The notes below the pieces were generated by a model that saw nothing but the letters and a program-made list of their open reading frames with translations, ran no database searches and was not told the origin of the DNA. The position numbers were made by a program, and so were the translations under genes. 64,000 nt of DNA from Bin5 sp034428395 (GTDB taxonomy: Bacteria; Chloroflexota; Anaerolineae; Caldilineales; Caldilineaceae): the NCBI GenBank assembly GCA_034428395.1, contig DAOUHX010000424.1, positions 62,001-126,000 on the forward strand, in the 5' to 3' direction. Below, in pieces: positions 51,571-61,174 of this stretch (position 1 is its first letter; each line of letters begins with the position of its first letter).

Positions 51571-53706
51571 TCATACCGCCATTGCCGCCCACTCTTCCAT
51601 CAATGTCTCCAACTGTGTTGTTAGCGAGCGGTGACTTTCCTGGAGGGTGTGAAGCCGTTCCAACTCCTGGGCCAGGCTCGCCTCCGCCATGGCGCGCTCA
51701 ACCGTTTCCAGCCTGCTCTCGAGGCGTTCGATTCGCTGCTCCGCCTCGGCGGCAGCCTGTTCGCGGCGCTCCGCCTGCTGGCGCCGCCGCCGATCGGAGC
51801 GCTGCCTCTCTCGTTCGGCCTGGGCCTCGCTCTGCCCGGTTTCGACAGGATTCGCCACCGCACCTTTCTCGGCAACTGAACGCTCTTGCTGCCACTGCCT
51901 CCACGTGCCCTTGAACAGCTCCATCCTGCCCGGCTGACCGCTTTCTCCTCTCTCGACGTGCCAGATCTGGGTGGCCAGCGCGTCAACCAACGCCCGATCA
52001 TGCGTAACAAGCATAATCGTTCCGCTGAACTGTCGCAGCGCGTCCTGGAGAATCACCTGGCTGTCCAGGTCGAGGTGATTGGTCGGCTCGTCCAGCAGCA
52101 GGAAATTCGCGCCTTGCAGAATCAGACGCGCCAAGGCTACGCGGCTGCGTTCTCCACCCGAAAGGCTTTCGATAGTCTGAAAAACGTCGTCGCCGCTGAA
52201 CAGAAACTGGCCCAGAAACGTGCGCGCCCGCACCGTAGGCAAACGCTTTATCTCCAGTAGTGCATCGAGGACCGTTTGGCTGCCCTGCATCAGGCCGAAG
52301 CCTGCGCCGGTATGCCGCTGCGCGAGATAGCCTACCTCAACCGAGGCGCCCAGCTCGACGCGACCGGTAAGCGGCTCCAACTCCTCCAGAATCGTGCGGA
52401 CAAACGTTGTCTTGCCTGCGCCATTCGGCCCAATCAGCGCCACAACCTGCCCCCGGTTCAGGTCCAGATCCGGCACTTCCAGAACCGGGGTATCGGACGA
52501 GGACAGCGTCCGCATAGGCCGCAGTCGACCCTGCGGCTTCGGGAGGCCGCGACCGACAGATGCCGTGCCGTCTTCCACCCCGCCTGCATTTGCCAGGAGG
52601 CGACCAGGATTCACGGTTGGGCGTCCGTCTACCGACCCACTTTCATCGGATTTGCCCCGCCCTGCGCCGCCCGCCGGCGGCTCGATCCTATAGCCTGCCA
52701 CCAGTTTGCGCGTGCGGAGCACGAGGTCGCCGCTGCGCGAATTAGAACGCAAAGGAAGGCGAATCCGTTGTTCCGCGGGCGGCGGCGGCAGGGCTTCCTG
52801 CTCCATAAATTTGTTCAGCCGCGTCTCCCGGCCCTGTGCCTCCTTCGTGCGCTGGCCTGCCTTATAGCGGCGCACGAACTCCTGCGTATCGCGGATGTAT
52901 TTCTGCTGTCGCTCGTACTCCTTGCGCCAGAGGGCGTAGCGCTCTTCCCGTTGCTGCCGGTAGTGGCTGTAGTTCCCGCGATAGCTCTCCACCCGGCGGC
53001 TGGAAAGATCCCAGATCCTCGTCGCGACCGCGTCGAGAAAGTAGCGATCGTGGGAAACGACGACCAACGCCCCCTTCCAGCCTGTCAGCACGCCTTCCAG
53101 CCAGCCCATCGAGCGGACGTCCAGGTGATTCGTCGGTTCATCCAACAGAAGCACGTCCGGCTCTTCGAGCAACAGACGGCCCAGGCTGACCCGGGTTCTC
53201 TGCCCGCCGCTGAGGTGGGAAAGCGGCGCGTGCCAGAGCGCCCTATCCAGGCCAAGACCGGTCAGAACAAAGTGAATTCTTTGATCGACCAGATAGCCTC
53301 CGGCGCGCTCAAACGCTTCCTGCTGCTTTCCGTAACTCGCCAGCAGGGGCCCCAGCTCGGCCTCTCCCTGACCGACTTCATTCATGCGAGCTTCCAGCCT
53401 CCGCATCAGCTCGCCCTGCGTCAGGAGCGCGGCAAATACGTCCTTCAGCTCGGTGTACGGCGTGCGGCCGCCAGCCGGTGGAGGGTCCTGCGCCAGGAAA
53501 CCGACGCGCGTTTCACGGGCGACAAAGAGGTCCCCCGTGAAGCCCGTATCGATGCGCGCAAGCGCCCTCAGCAGACTGGTCTTGCCCGCCCCGTTCGACC
53601 CCACCAGCCCGATCCGGTCACCACTCTCGATGCGCACGCTGACATTTTCCAGCACATCGAGGTCGCCGTAATTCTTGGAAATCTTATTCGCGACGAGAAG
53701 GCTCAT
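51571..53706 (-). CDS. ABC-F family ATPase
   Basis: A 711-residue cytosolic protein with two ABC domains and no membrane part. Domain 1: GSNGAGKTS, LSGGQRTRV, LLLDEPTNHLDV. Between them is the charged linker typical of ABC-F proteins. Domain 2: GPNGAGKTT, LSGGERSRV, LLLDEPTNHLDL. A low-complexity insert lies at the start of domain 2 (about residues 345-410). The C-terminal 90 residues form a coiled coil. ABC-F proteins act on the ribosome in translation control or antibiotic protection, or have Uup-like roles. The start at 53704-53706 fits MSLLVANKISKNYG; 711 residues is long for the family. Confidence 0.92.
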   Translation of the reverse strand: MSLLVANKISKNYGDLDVLENVSVRIESGDRIGLVGSNGAGKTSLLRALARIDTGFTGDLFVARETRVGFLAQDPPPAGGRTPYTELKDVFAALLTQGELMRRLEARMNEVGQGEAELGPLLASYGKQQEAFERAGGYLVDQRIHFVLTGLGLDRALWHAPLSHLSGGQRTRVSLGRLLLEEPDVLLLDEPTNHLDVRSMGWLEGVLTGWKGALVVVSHDRYFLDAVATRIWDLSSRRVESYRGNYSHYRQQREERYALWRKEYERQQKYIRDTQEFVRRYKAGQRTKEAQGRETRLNKFMEQEALPPPPAEQRIRLPLRSNSRSGDLVLRTRKLVAGYRIEPPAGGAGRGKSDESGSVDGRPTVNPGRLLANAGGVEDGTASVGRGLPKPQGRLRPMRTLSSSDTPVLEVPDLDLNRGQVVALIGPNGAGKTTFVRTILEELEPLTGRVELGASVEVGYLAQRHTGAGFGLMQGSQTVLDALLEIKRLPTVRARTFLGQFLFSGDDVFQTIESLSGGERSRVALARLILQGANFLLLDEPTNHLDLDSQVILQDALRQFSGTIMLVTHDRALVDALATQIWHVERGESGQPGRMELFKGTWRQWQQERSVAEKGAVANPVETGQSEAQAERERQRSDRRRRQQAERREQAAAEAEQRIERLESRLETVERAMAEASLAQELERLHTLQESHRSLTTQLETLMEEWAAMAV

Positions 53707-53883
53707 GCGAGATTCCGGTCTAGCGCCTGATAGGGACATAGAAACGCCAAACTGCTTTGCCCACTCCACGCTCAGGCGGTTGCCTGTGCCAGTAGCGGCC
53801 GACAGTCTGGCTGTCGTGGCAACTATACCACAGCGGCCGCGCTTTGCCGATACGGCAGGCAGTGACGCAAAAAATTGGTTGTC

Positions 53884-53913
53884 TTGCCCGAACGTAAATC
53901 GTTCGTATATAAT
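53884..53913 (+). promoter_or_regulatory. livJ promoter with inverted repeat in the spacer
   Basis: TTGCCC (53884-53889), an 18-base spacer and a perfect TATAAT (53908-53913). A perfect six-base inverted repeat CGAACG-taaat-CGTTCG occupies 53889-53905, between the boxes. This is a likely repressor site, perhaps for amino-acid-responsive control. The leader to the livJ ATG is about 120 bases. Confidence 0.65.
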
Positions 53914-54039
53914 CGGAAGTTGGATAGGACGGCAGCTGTTTCCTCCGGGCTCACCTGGCAATTCCTCGTCTTCGAGGTGGATGCGTATGTACGGAACTAT
54001 GTCAGCCTGCGGACCACGTTCAACTCAAAGGAGGTTCAC

Positions 54040-55296
54040 ATGTCCAAATCTTTCACAGTTCTCGGTTTGATCCTTGTTGCAGTCCTCGCGCTCGCCGCCT
54101 GCGTTGCCGCTCCATCGCCTGCGGAAGCGCCCATGGCCGACGATCAGATGGAGGACGCGCCCGCAGATATGAGCGGGAAAGTTGTCATCCCCGCGGGCGG
54201 AATGATTCGCATTGGCGGCTCCTTTGCCCTGACAGGGCCGATTCCGGACCCGGGCAAGGACATTCAGTATGGCGCCGAAATCGCTATCGACGATCTCAAC
54301 GCGATGGGCGGTTTTGAAGGCTTCATGTTCGAGCTGGTCGGTGAAGACGGCGCATGTGACGGCACGCAAGGCACGAACGTGGGCAACAAATTTGCCGCCG
54401 ATGAAACTATCGTCGCCGTGTCGGGCGGTACCTGCTCCGGCGAGACGTTCGGGCTGATGCCGATCTTGCAGGAGGCGCGCATCCCCTTCGTCAGCCCCAG
54501 CGCTACCAATCCTGACATTACGTCGGAGGACTGCGATGTCTGCAACCGCGTTGCGCTGAGCGACGCCTTGCAGGGCGTCACCGACGCCAACTTTGTCGTG
54601 AATGAATTGGGCCTTTCCAAGTTCGCGGTTGTCCATGACAACTCCGACTACGGCAAGGGCCTGGCTGAGATTTTCCAGAACCATCTGATGGCAATCGGCG
54701 GCGAAGTCTCCAGTTTCGAAGGCGCGCAGGTCGGGGATACTGACTTTCGCGCCATGCTGGCCAAAGTTGGCGCAGACGGCCCGGAGGGTATCTTCTTTGC
54801 CGGCTACTCGACCGAGGCGGGTCTGATCGCCCAGCAGATGACCGAGACACCCGGGCTCGAAAACACGGTCTTCATGAGCGTTGACGGTGCCTACACACAG
54901 CAGTATCTCGACGCAGCCGGCCCAGCCGCCGAAGGCACGTACGTCTCCTTCGTCGCCGGAGCCGAGTCCGAAGAGATGAACACCGAGTTTGACGCCAAAT
55001 TCATGGACAAGTACGGTGTCGCAGCCGGTGACCTTGGCCCGTTCCACGGCCAGAGCTACGATTCTGTCAAGCTGATCGCCGCCGCCATCATGGAAGTGGG
55101 CGAGGTCGGCGATGACGGTAGCCTCGTAATTGACCGGGAAGCCTTGATTGCAGCCATCCGCTCCGTCGGCCCAATCAATGGCCTGACAGGCTCACTCATG
55201 TGCGACGCCATGGGCGAGTGCGGCGCAGGCGGTGTGCAGATCTTCCAGGTAGGAGACGGCGACTTCAACCAGGTCTCCGGCTTTGGCTTGGAGTAA
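54040..55296 (+). CDS. livJ: Branched-chain amino acid ABC binding lipoprotein
   Basis: A 418-residue type I periplasmic binding protein. The lipobox ends at Cys21 (LALAAC), with an acidic linker to about 50. The binding fold begins IRIGGSFALTGPIPDPGKDIQYGAEIAIDDLNAMGG, the LivJ/LivK pattern. GTCSGETFGLMPILQEARIPFVSPSATNPDIT and VVHDNSDYGKGLAE follow. The ATG at 54040 has AAAGGAGG seven bases upstream. It delivers leucine, isoleucine, valine or related amino acids to LivHM. It is the first gene of livJHMGF. Confidence 0.93.
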   Translation: MSKSFTVLGLILVAVLALAACVAAPSPAEAPMADDQMEDAPADMSGKVVIPAGGMIRIGGSFALTGPIPDPGKDIQYGAEIAIDDLNAMGGFEGFMFELVGEDGACDGTQGTNVGNKFAADETIVAVSGGTCSGETFGLMPILQEARIPFVSPSATNPDITSEDCDVCNRVALSDALQGVTDANFVVNELGLSKFAVVHDNSDYGKGLAEIFQNHLMAIGGEVSSFEGAQVGDTDFRAMLAKVGADGPEGIFFAGYSTEAGLIAQQMTETPGLENTVFMSVDGAYTQQYLDAAGPAAEGTYVSFVAGAESEEMNTEFDAKFMDKYGVAAGDLGPFHGQSYDSVKLIAAAIMEVGEVGDDGSLVIDREALIAAIRSVGPINGLTGSLMCDAMGECGAGGVQIFQVGDGDFNQVSGFGLE

Positions 55297-55304
55297 TCTA
55301 CCGA

Positions 55305-55343
55305 GAGAGGAGAAGGAGCCCTGAACGCCCTCCATCTCCTCTC
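55305..55343 (+). terminator. Hairpin between livJ and livH (attenuator-like)
   Basis: GAGAGGAG-aa-GGAG pairs with CTCC-at-CTCCTCTC around an 11-base loop, followed by a pyrimidine-rich stretch without a clean U-run. Such a hairpin after a binding-protein gene commonly trims transcription or stabilises the livJ message. Confidence 0.5.
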
Positions 55344-55372
55344 TCCCCCTCTTTTCCCACTCGAAGGCGGGT

Positions 55373-56446
55373 ATGGCAGGTCGAGCTACTTCGGCGCAGC
55401 CCTTCAATCTGGATGGGGCCACCTTCCAGAAATACGCTATCCGGGCCTTCGGCCTTTCAATTGTAGCAGTCGTACTTTGGCGGGTGATCACCGTCGGGTT
55501 GGCTGAGGGCTATCCCGCTTCATTCTGGATATCCCAGGCCCTGAACGGGCTGGTCCTGGGCGGCGTCTACGCGCTCGTCGCACTGGGCTATACGCTCGTA
55601 TACGGCATCCTCTTCATGATCAATTTCGCGCACGGCGAAGTGATGATGATCGGCGGCATCGCCGGTTTCTTCGCCCTTCAATTCGCCCAGGCCCGTGGCT
55701 GGATGGAAGGGCCCTGGCTCGTTGTCGTAGTCGCCTTGTTCTTCATCATGTTGGTCGGTATGGCAGCCTCCGTTCTGATCGGCGTCACCTTGGAACGGCT
55801 GGCCTACCGCCCGCTGCGCCAGGCGCCGCGGCTGGTGCCTCTGATCAGCGCAATCGGCGCCTCTCTGTTTCTGCAGTATTCGGTGCTTCTGATCTTCGGT
55901 GTCAGCCCGCACAGCTACCGCAAACCCGAACTGATTTCGGGCGGCCTGCGACTGGGAAATGTATTCATCCCCTACACCGGCGCCATCATCTTCTTCACCT
56001 CCATCCTGTTGATGTTGGTTCTTTTCTTTATCATTCAGCGGACGAAGCTGGGACGGGCAATGAGAGCCGTAGCCGAAGACAGGGCAACCGCTTCGCTGAT
56101 GGGCGTCGACGTCAATGCAGTCATTGTGCTGACGTTTATGCTCGGCTCGGCGCTGGCCGGTGCGGCCGGCGTAATGCTCGGATTTCACAACACGGTCGTC
56201 AAGTTCAACAGCGGCTTCATTCCCGGCTTGAAGGCATTCACTGCCGCCGTTCTGGGCGGCATCGGCAACATTCCCGGCGCAATGTTCGGCGCCCTCTTAC
56301 TCGGCCTGATTGAAGCGATTGGACCGAGCGCCCTGGGCATCCCCACCGAATACAAGGATGTCATCGCCTTCACGCTCCTTGTCCTGATACTGATCTTCCG
56401 TCCGTCCGGCCTCTTTGGCGAAGTGCTAAGCGAGAAGAAGGCCTGA
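55373..56446 (+). CDS. livH: Branched-chain amino acid ABC permease LivH
   Basis: A 357-residue inner-membrane permease. After an N-terminal extension of about 45 residues comes ISQALNGLVLGGVYALVALGYTLVYGILFMINFAHGEVMMIGG, the diagnostic LivH start. LGRAMRAVAEDRATASLMGVDVNAVI is the EAA-like loop, and GIGNIPGAMFGALLLGLIEA ends the core. Eight or more helices. It pairs with LivM encoded 14 bases downstream. Confidence 0.93.
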   Translation: MAGRATSAQPFNLDGATFQKYAIRAFGLSIVAVVLWRVITVGLAEGYPASFWISQALNGLVLGGVYALVALGYTLVYGILFMINFAHGEVMMIGGIAGFFALQFAQARGWMEGPWLVVVVALFFIMLVGMAASVLIGVTLERLAYRPLRQAPRLVPLISAIGASLFLQYSVLLIFGVSPHSYRKPELISGGLRLGNVFIPYTGAIIFFTSILLMLVLFFIIQRTKLGRAMRAVAEDRATASLMGVDVNAVIVLTFMLGSALAGAAGVMLGFHNTVVKFNSGFIPGLKAFTAAVLGGIGNIPGAMFGALLLGLIEAIGPSALGIPTEYKDVIAFTLLVLILIFRPSGLFGEVLSEKKA

Positions 56447-56460
56447 GCCGAGGCGTTACT

Positions 56461-58362
56461 GTGCCCACAGCAATCAAGACCGGGCTCATCACTTTTGCAC
56501 TTCTGAGCTACCTGATCCTCGTCGGCATCCCCGGTCGGACGGGTGGCAACGCCCTGCCTCTCCTCGCCCTTTTGGCCGCGCTCCTCTTCTGGTACAGTCT
56601 CCGCCGTACTTCACAGGCCATTTCAGAAAGAGTTCCCCTTGCCGGTACAGCCGGGCAGCCCAAGCCAGGTTGGGAAGTTGGCCATGGGCCGCAGGCCCAA
56701 GTGCAGGCTCGGGCCGAGACACGGGGGGGCCTTTCAAGCCTGGTATTGGCGCAAGGCGCCGCGGCCGGCGCCACAACGGGGCTGCTGATCGCAACTGTGA
56801 GCGCCGTGTTCGCCGCAATTCTGGGAAGCGGCGTGGCGATTCAACCGGTCTTTGACAAGATTGTTCCCGTAAACGTAGCCGCATTGCTCGGCGTGTCGCC
56901 CGGCGCGGTCGCTGAGGCGCAGGTGCCTCCGCTGCGCTACCTCTTCTCCGTACTCTATTTTACGGGCGGCGGGGTACTGGCCGCGCTTGCCGTCCTGGCA
57001 GGTAAGGCTGACGCGGCTCAAGCGGCTGGTTCAGCCCTATTGAAGGCGCGTCTTTCCGGACCTGCGTTCGCCTCGGCGCTGCACTGGCTGGTGATTGCAT
57101 TTCCTTTCGCGCTACTGGCTGTCGTCGTCTGGCTGGGGCTGCCCGGCGTCGGCGCATTCGGAACCGACAGGAGCACGGTCCGCCTGCTGTTCACGCTGGT
57201 TGCAACCGGCAGCGGGCTGTTCGCCCTGCGGGCTGCGAATCCGGGCCGTGAACGGCTAATCGTCTCCGTTCTGCTCGGCATCGGCGTGCTGATCATGCCT
57301 TTTGTCCTCGACCAGTTTCAGAATTCGGTCATGGGAATCGTCTTCATCTTTGTCATGATGGGGCTTGGCCTGAACATCGTTGTCGGCTATGCGGGTCTGC
57401 TCGACCTTGGTTATGTCGCTTTCTTCGCCATCGGCGCCTATGTTTACGCCTTCGTGTCAGCCCCGTTCTCTTCGCCCTTTATCAGCGGCCTTTTGACCGG
57501 ATTGGGCGTACAGGCAGACAGCCCTCTGCTCGGATACTGGATGGCGCTTCCTCTGGCCATGATTACGGCCGCTATCGGCGGCATCCTGCTAGGCATTCCG
57601 GTTCTTCGCCTGCGAGGCGACTATCTTGCAATCGTTACGCTCGGTTTTGGCGAGATCATCCGTCTCTTCATGCTCAATTTGGGCGAGCTGACCAATGGGC
57701 CGCGCGGCATCCTCGAAATCGCGCAGCCGGGTCTCTTCGGGCTTGAACCGGAGGCGGTATCCGGCGGACTGCTCAGTTCGCAGGGATGGATCTTTCTGCT
57801 GGCCCTCGCAAGTTCTGCAGCGATCGCATTTGTCGCGGTCCGCTTGAACGACTCGCGGCTGGGCCGGGCCTGGATCGCTATGCAGGAAGATGAGGATGTC
57901 GCCCAGGCCACGGGCGTCCATCTCGTGCGCACGAAACTGCTCGCATTTGCCATCGGTGCCACCTTTGCCGGACTGGCCGGGCAGCTGTACGCCGCGCGCC
58001 AAATCAACATATTCCCTGAGAACTTCTCGCTCTTCGTCTCCATAGACGCACTGGCGCTGATAATCGTGGGGGGCATTGGCAGCCCGGCCGGCATCGTTCT
58101 CGGCGCGCTCGCGCTCAAGGGGCTTCCCGAAGTGCTGCGCGGGGTAGACGAATACCGCATCGTTGCCTTTGCCGCCCTGCTGGTGATTATGATGATCGTC
58201 CGCCCCGCCGGCATTCTGCCGTCATCGCGCCGGCGATTTGAAGCCGCCGCGGAGGATGCAGGAGAGAGCCAGATCGGCCCGGAAGCAAATGGGGAGATCG
58301 TGCAAGAGTTGGCAGACGACGACGGGGCGGCTGCGGCCGGCCAAGACGGTGCGATGCAATGA
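56461..58362 (+). CDS. livM: Branched-chain amino acid ABC permease LivM with large N-terminal extension
   Basis: 633 residues from a GTG. The LivM core runs from about 285 (FQNSVMGIVFIFVMMGLGLNIVVGYAGLLDLGYVAFFAIGAY) to about 590. It contains LRLRGDYLAIVTLGFGEIIRL and IGSPAGIVLGALALKGLPEVL. Ordinary LivM proteins have about 320-430 residues. Here residues 1-280 add several hydrophobic segments (5-25, 32-48, 100-130, 160-185, 205-230) and a Gly/Ala-rich linker. The C-terminus has a 45-residue acidic tail. The extension's role is unknown. Its stop overlaps livG by four bases. Confidence 0.9.
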   Translation: MPTAIKTGLITFALLSYLILVGIPGRTGGNALPLLALLAALLFWYSLRRTSQAISERVPLAGTAGQPKPGWEVGHGPQAQVQARAETRGGLSSLVLAQGAAAGATTGLLIATVSAVFAAILGSGVAIQPVFDKIVPVNVAALLGVSPGAVAEAQVPPLRYLFSVLYFTGGGVLAALAVLAGKADAAQAAGSALLKARLSGPAFASALHWLVIAFPFALLAVVVWLGLPGVGAFGTDRSTVRLLFTLVATGSGLFALRAANPGRERLIVSVLLGIGVLIMPFVLDQFQNSVMGIVFIFVMMGLGLNIVVGYAGLLDLGYVAFFAIGAYVYAFVSAPFSSPFISGLLTGLGVQADSPLLGYWMALPLAMITAAIGGILLGIPVLRLRGDYLAIVTLGFGEIIRLFMLNLGELTNGPRGILEIAQPGLFGLEPEAVSGGLLSSQGWIFLLALASSAAIAFVAVRLNDSRLGRAWIAMQEDEDVAQATGVHLVRTKLLAFAIGATFAGLAGQLYAARQINIFPENFSLFVSIDALALIIVGGIGSPAGIVLGALALKGLPEVLRGVDEYRIVAFAALLVIMMIVRPAGILPSSRRRFEAAAEDAGESQIGPEANGEIVQELADDDGAAAAGQDGAMQ

Positions 58363-59159
58363 CCGTCCTTCTCGCTGTCCGGGGTGTCACCAAGGTTTTC
58401 GGCGGCCTAGTCGCCGTAGACAAAGTGGATATCGATATCGAGGCGGGTTCGATCGCCTCTCTCATCGGGCCCAATGGGGCGGGCAAGACCACGCTGTTCA
58501 ACTGCCTGACAGGTCTGCACCGCCCCGAAGAAGGGGAGATTCTCTTTGAGGACCAGTCGCTTGTGGGCCTGCGTTCGGACGAGATCACGGCACGCGGCAT
58601 CGCCCGCACATACCAGAATATCCGGCTCTTCGGCAGGATGACTGCGCTAGAAAACGTGCTCGTTGGACAGCACCTGCGCCTGCACGCTTCACACTGGAGC
58701 GCCATCCTGCGTACCACCCGGCAGCGGGCAGAAGAGCGGGCCGCGCGTCAGACTGGGCGAGAACTACTCGATTTCGTGGGTCTCGGCGGACAGGAGGAGG
58801 TCGTCTCAACCAACCTGCCGTACGGGGAGCAGAGGCTGCTGGAGGTTGCGCGCGCTTTGGGTAGCCGCCCGCGGCTGCTTCTTCTCGACGAACCGGCAGC
58901 CGGCATGAATCCCCGCGAGACCGAGCGGATGATGGAGTTGATGCACAGGCTGCGCGACGGGATGGGAATCACTGTCTTTCTGATCGAACACGACATGAAG
59001 GTGGTAATGAGCGTTTCCGAGAACGTAACCGTCCTGGACTACGGGAAAAAGATCGCCAGCGGCGCGCCCGATGATGTGCGGGCAAACCCAAGAGTCGTCG
59101 AGGCCTATCTGGGTCCCGAAGTAGCCATGGAGGGTCCGGTCGCAGCCGGGGAGCGGTAA
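58359..59159 (+). CDS. livG: Branched-chain amino acid ABC ATPase LivG
   Basis: A 266-residue ATPase. GPNGAGKTTLFNCLTG is the Walker A, ARTYQNIRLFGRMTALENVLVGQH the LivG Q-loop region, and LPYGEQRLLEVARAL the signature. LLLDEPAAGMNPRETERM is the Walker B and FLIEHDMKVVMSVSENVTVLDYG the switch His. The ATG overlaps livM by four bases, so translation is coupled. Confidence 0.95.
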   Translation: MTVLLAVRGVTKVFGGLVAVDKVDIDIEAGSIASLIGPNGAGKTTLFNCLTGLHRPEEGEILFEDQSLVGLRSDEITARGIARTYQNIRLFGRMTALENVLVGQHLRLHASHWSAILRTTRQRAEERAARQTGRELLDFVGLGGQEEVVSTNLPYGEQRLLEVARALGSRPRLLLLDEPAAGMNPRETERMMELMHRLRDGMGITVFLIEHDMKVVMSVSENVTVLDYGKKIASGAPDDVRANPRVVEAYLGPEVAMEGPVAAGER

Positions 59160-59162
59160 CCG

Positions 59163-59915
59163 TTGTTGATTCTAGATTCAGTCCACACTTTCTACGGCCA
59201 CATTCACGCGCTCAAGGGCGTCTCTTTGACCGTGAACAAAGGCGAAATCGTCACGCTGATAGGCTCCAATGGGGCCGGCAAAACGACAACGCTCAACACG
59301 ATTAGCGGCGTGATTAGCGCGCAGTCGGGCGCAATCTACCTGGAAAGCAGCCAGAACGGTGGAAGCGAACGCGCCGGCGACGTGCAAGAACCTGGAATCC
59401 GTCTCGACCGCCTTCCTGCCCACGAAGTTGCCAGGCTCGGCGTCTCGCAGTCGCCTGAAGGCCGCAAAATCTTCGCCAGGCTCTCGGTCAAGGAGAATCT
59501 GGCGATGGGCGCGTTTGCCCGCACGGATGCCGACGGAATCCGGAGCGACATGGCGCGTGTCCTCGAACTCTTTCCGCGACTGGAGGAGCGGCTCAGCCAG
59601 CCGGGAGGCACGCTGTCCGGCGGAGAGCAGCAGTTGCTGGCCATCGGGCGTTCGCTGATGAGCCGCCCAAGCATTCTTCTCCTGGATGAGCCGTCGATGG
59701 GTCTGGCGCCTCTCCTTGTCCAGCAGATCTTCCAGATAATTCGCGAGATAAACGCGCAGGGGACGACCATCTTGCTGGTGGAGCAGAACGCCCAGGCAGC
59801 CCTCCAGGTCGCACACCGCGGCTATGTTCTAGAAACCGGGCACATCGTCCTCAGCGGCGACGCCCAACATCTCCTTTCCGATCCGCAGGTTGCCGAGGCC
59901 TACCTGGGCATCTGA
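59163..59915 (+). CDS. livF: Branched-chain amino acid ABC ATPase LivF
   Basis: A 250-residue ATPase starting at TTG three bases after livG. GSNGAGKTTTLNTISG is the Walker A, SQSPEGRKIFARLSVKENLAMGA the LivF Q-loop region, and LSGGEQQLLAIGRSLMSRP the signature. LLDEPSMGLAPLLVQQIF is the Walker B. A 15-20 residue insert (SSQNGGSERAGDVQEPG) sits before the Q-loop. It completes the livJHMGF set; the converging dehydrogenase gene begins 13 bases on. Confidence 0.95.
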   Translation: MLILDSVHTFYGHIHALKGVSLTVNKGEIVTLIGSNGAGKTTTLNTISGVISAQSGAIYLESSQNGGSERAGDVQEPGIRLDRLPAHEVARLGVSQSPEGRKIFARLSVKENLAMGAFARTDADGIRSDMARVLELFPRLEERLSQPGGTLSGGEQQLLAIGRSLMSRPSILLLDEPSMGLAPLLVQQIFQIIREINAQGTTILLVEQNAQAALQVAHRGYVLETGHIVLSGDAQHLLSDPQVAEAYLGI

Positions 59916-59927
59916 CTTCGCTCCGAC

Positions 59928-60878
59928 TCAGAACAACCTTGCCTTGTCGACAACGTTCCGAAGCGGCTCGCCGTTCAGGTAGCGGCGCAGATTGCCGCAG
60001 AGCGTATCGATGCGGCGCTGGGGCACGTGGGGATTGTCTGCGGCTACGTGGGGCGTCAGGATCACATTCTCCATCTGCCAGAGCGGATGATCGGCCGGCA
60101 ACGGCTCCTGCTCGTAAACGTCGAGCGCGGCGCCGGCAACGCCTCCGGCCTCGAGCGCGTCGACGAGGGCGTCCAGCTTGACTACGACCCCGCGACTGAT
60201 GTTGATCAGATAGGCGGTCGGCTTCATCCGGGCCAGCTCCTCCGCCCCGATCAGCCCGACTGTCTCTGGCGTCTGTGGCACACAGCTTACGACGAAGTCC
60301 GATTCGTCCAAGAGGTCGTGCAGCCGCTCCTGAGGCCAGAGCGCGTCCAGCTCCAGGTCACGTCCGGGCGTATCGCCGGCCCGGGCGTCGACCGCGATCA
60401 CATGCATGTCGTGTGCCTTGCCGCGGCGGGCCAGCTCCGCGCCGATGCCCCCAAGTCCGATGACGCCGAGCGTGCAATCCCCAAGGTGATGGACCGGCGT
60501 TCCCTTCTGCCAGACGCCCTTGATTTGGCGGCGCATGTACAAGTGAATCCCGCGCGCGAACATCAGGATGAAACAGAAGGCGTGGTCAGCGATCATGTCG
60601 CCGTATATCTTTGCCATATTGCTGACCACGATGCCGCTCTCGGCCAGCGCGGGGAACATGTAGTGTTCCAGGCCCGCAACCGGCGTCTGCAGCCAGCGAA
60701 GGTTTTCGGCCCGCTCCAGCAGGGCCGGGGTTAGGTCGCCGTACATGCCGACCGCCTGTGGAATCGCAGCCAGTGCGTCCTCTTCCGTCAATGCGTTGAC
60801 GATCTCCAACTCGGAAGAAAGCGCCTGCACCTGCGCAAGCTCGCTGGATCTTAACGCCGGGTAGATGAGAAAGTTCAT
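59928..60878 (-). CDS. D-2-hydroxyacid dehydrogenase (NAD-dependent)
   Basis: A 316-residue oxidoreductase interconverting 2-hydroxy and 2-keto acids. LGVIGLGGIGAELARRGKAHDMHVIAVDAR is the NAD-binding loop with the Asp that favours NAD. VSCVPQTPETVGLIG, LINISRGVVVKLDALVDAL (Arg), LDVYEQEPLP (Glu) and VILTPHVAADNP (His) give the catalytic triad. Exact substrate (glycerate, lactate or phosphoglycerate) is not clear; the sequence resembles the GhrA-like branch more than SerA. Confidence 0.9.
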   Translation of the reverse strand: MNFLIYPALRSSELAQVQALSSELEIVNALTEEDALAAIPQAVGMYGDLTPALLERAENLRWLQTPVAGLEHYMFPALAESGIVVSNMAKIYGDMIADHAFCFILMFARGIHLYMRRQIKGVWQKGTPVHHLGDCTLGVIGLGGIGAELARRGKAHDMHVIAVDARAGDTPGRDLELDALWPQERLHDLLDESDFVVSCVPQTPETVGLIGAEELARMKPTAYLINISRGVVVKLDALVDALEAGGVAGAALDVYEQEPLPADHPLWQMENVILTPHVAADNPHVPQRRIDTLCGNLRRYLNGEPLRNVVDKARLF

Positions 60879-61029
60879 CGTTCTTTACCTTTCGTGAGTC
60901 GGTAGCCTCGATTGCTTGCCACATCCATTGTAATGAAATCTGGCGGGCCAGCAATGCCGGTAGTTATCCCGGGGCCGTTCTCCGGATCGCCGAATTGCCA
61001 CTAAATTCGGGCCTCCGGGGTGACTCAGT

Positions 61030-61058
61030 TTGCTTGGCTGACCTTCCGCGGTTACAAT
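61030..61058 (+). promoter_or_regulatory. Putative rpmG promoter
   Basis: TTGCTT (61030-61035), a 17-base spacer and TACAAT (61053-61058), about 115 bases before the ATG. Confidence 0.5.
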
Positions 61059-61174
61059 ACCCCTTCTAGATTCAGGTACGGACCATGACGGTGCGAGGCC
61101 AATCCTCGCTCGGTCCCCGGGGCAGCGCCTGCGTGTTGCCACTTCTATATAAAGAAAGCATGTTGGAGGAGATT

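Noticed and set aside
52276..53730. 484-codon plus-strand frame
   Set aside because: Antisense to the ABC-F gene, with no family signal.
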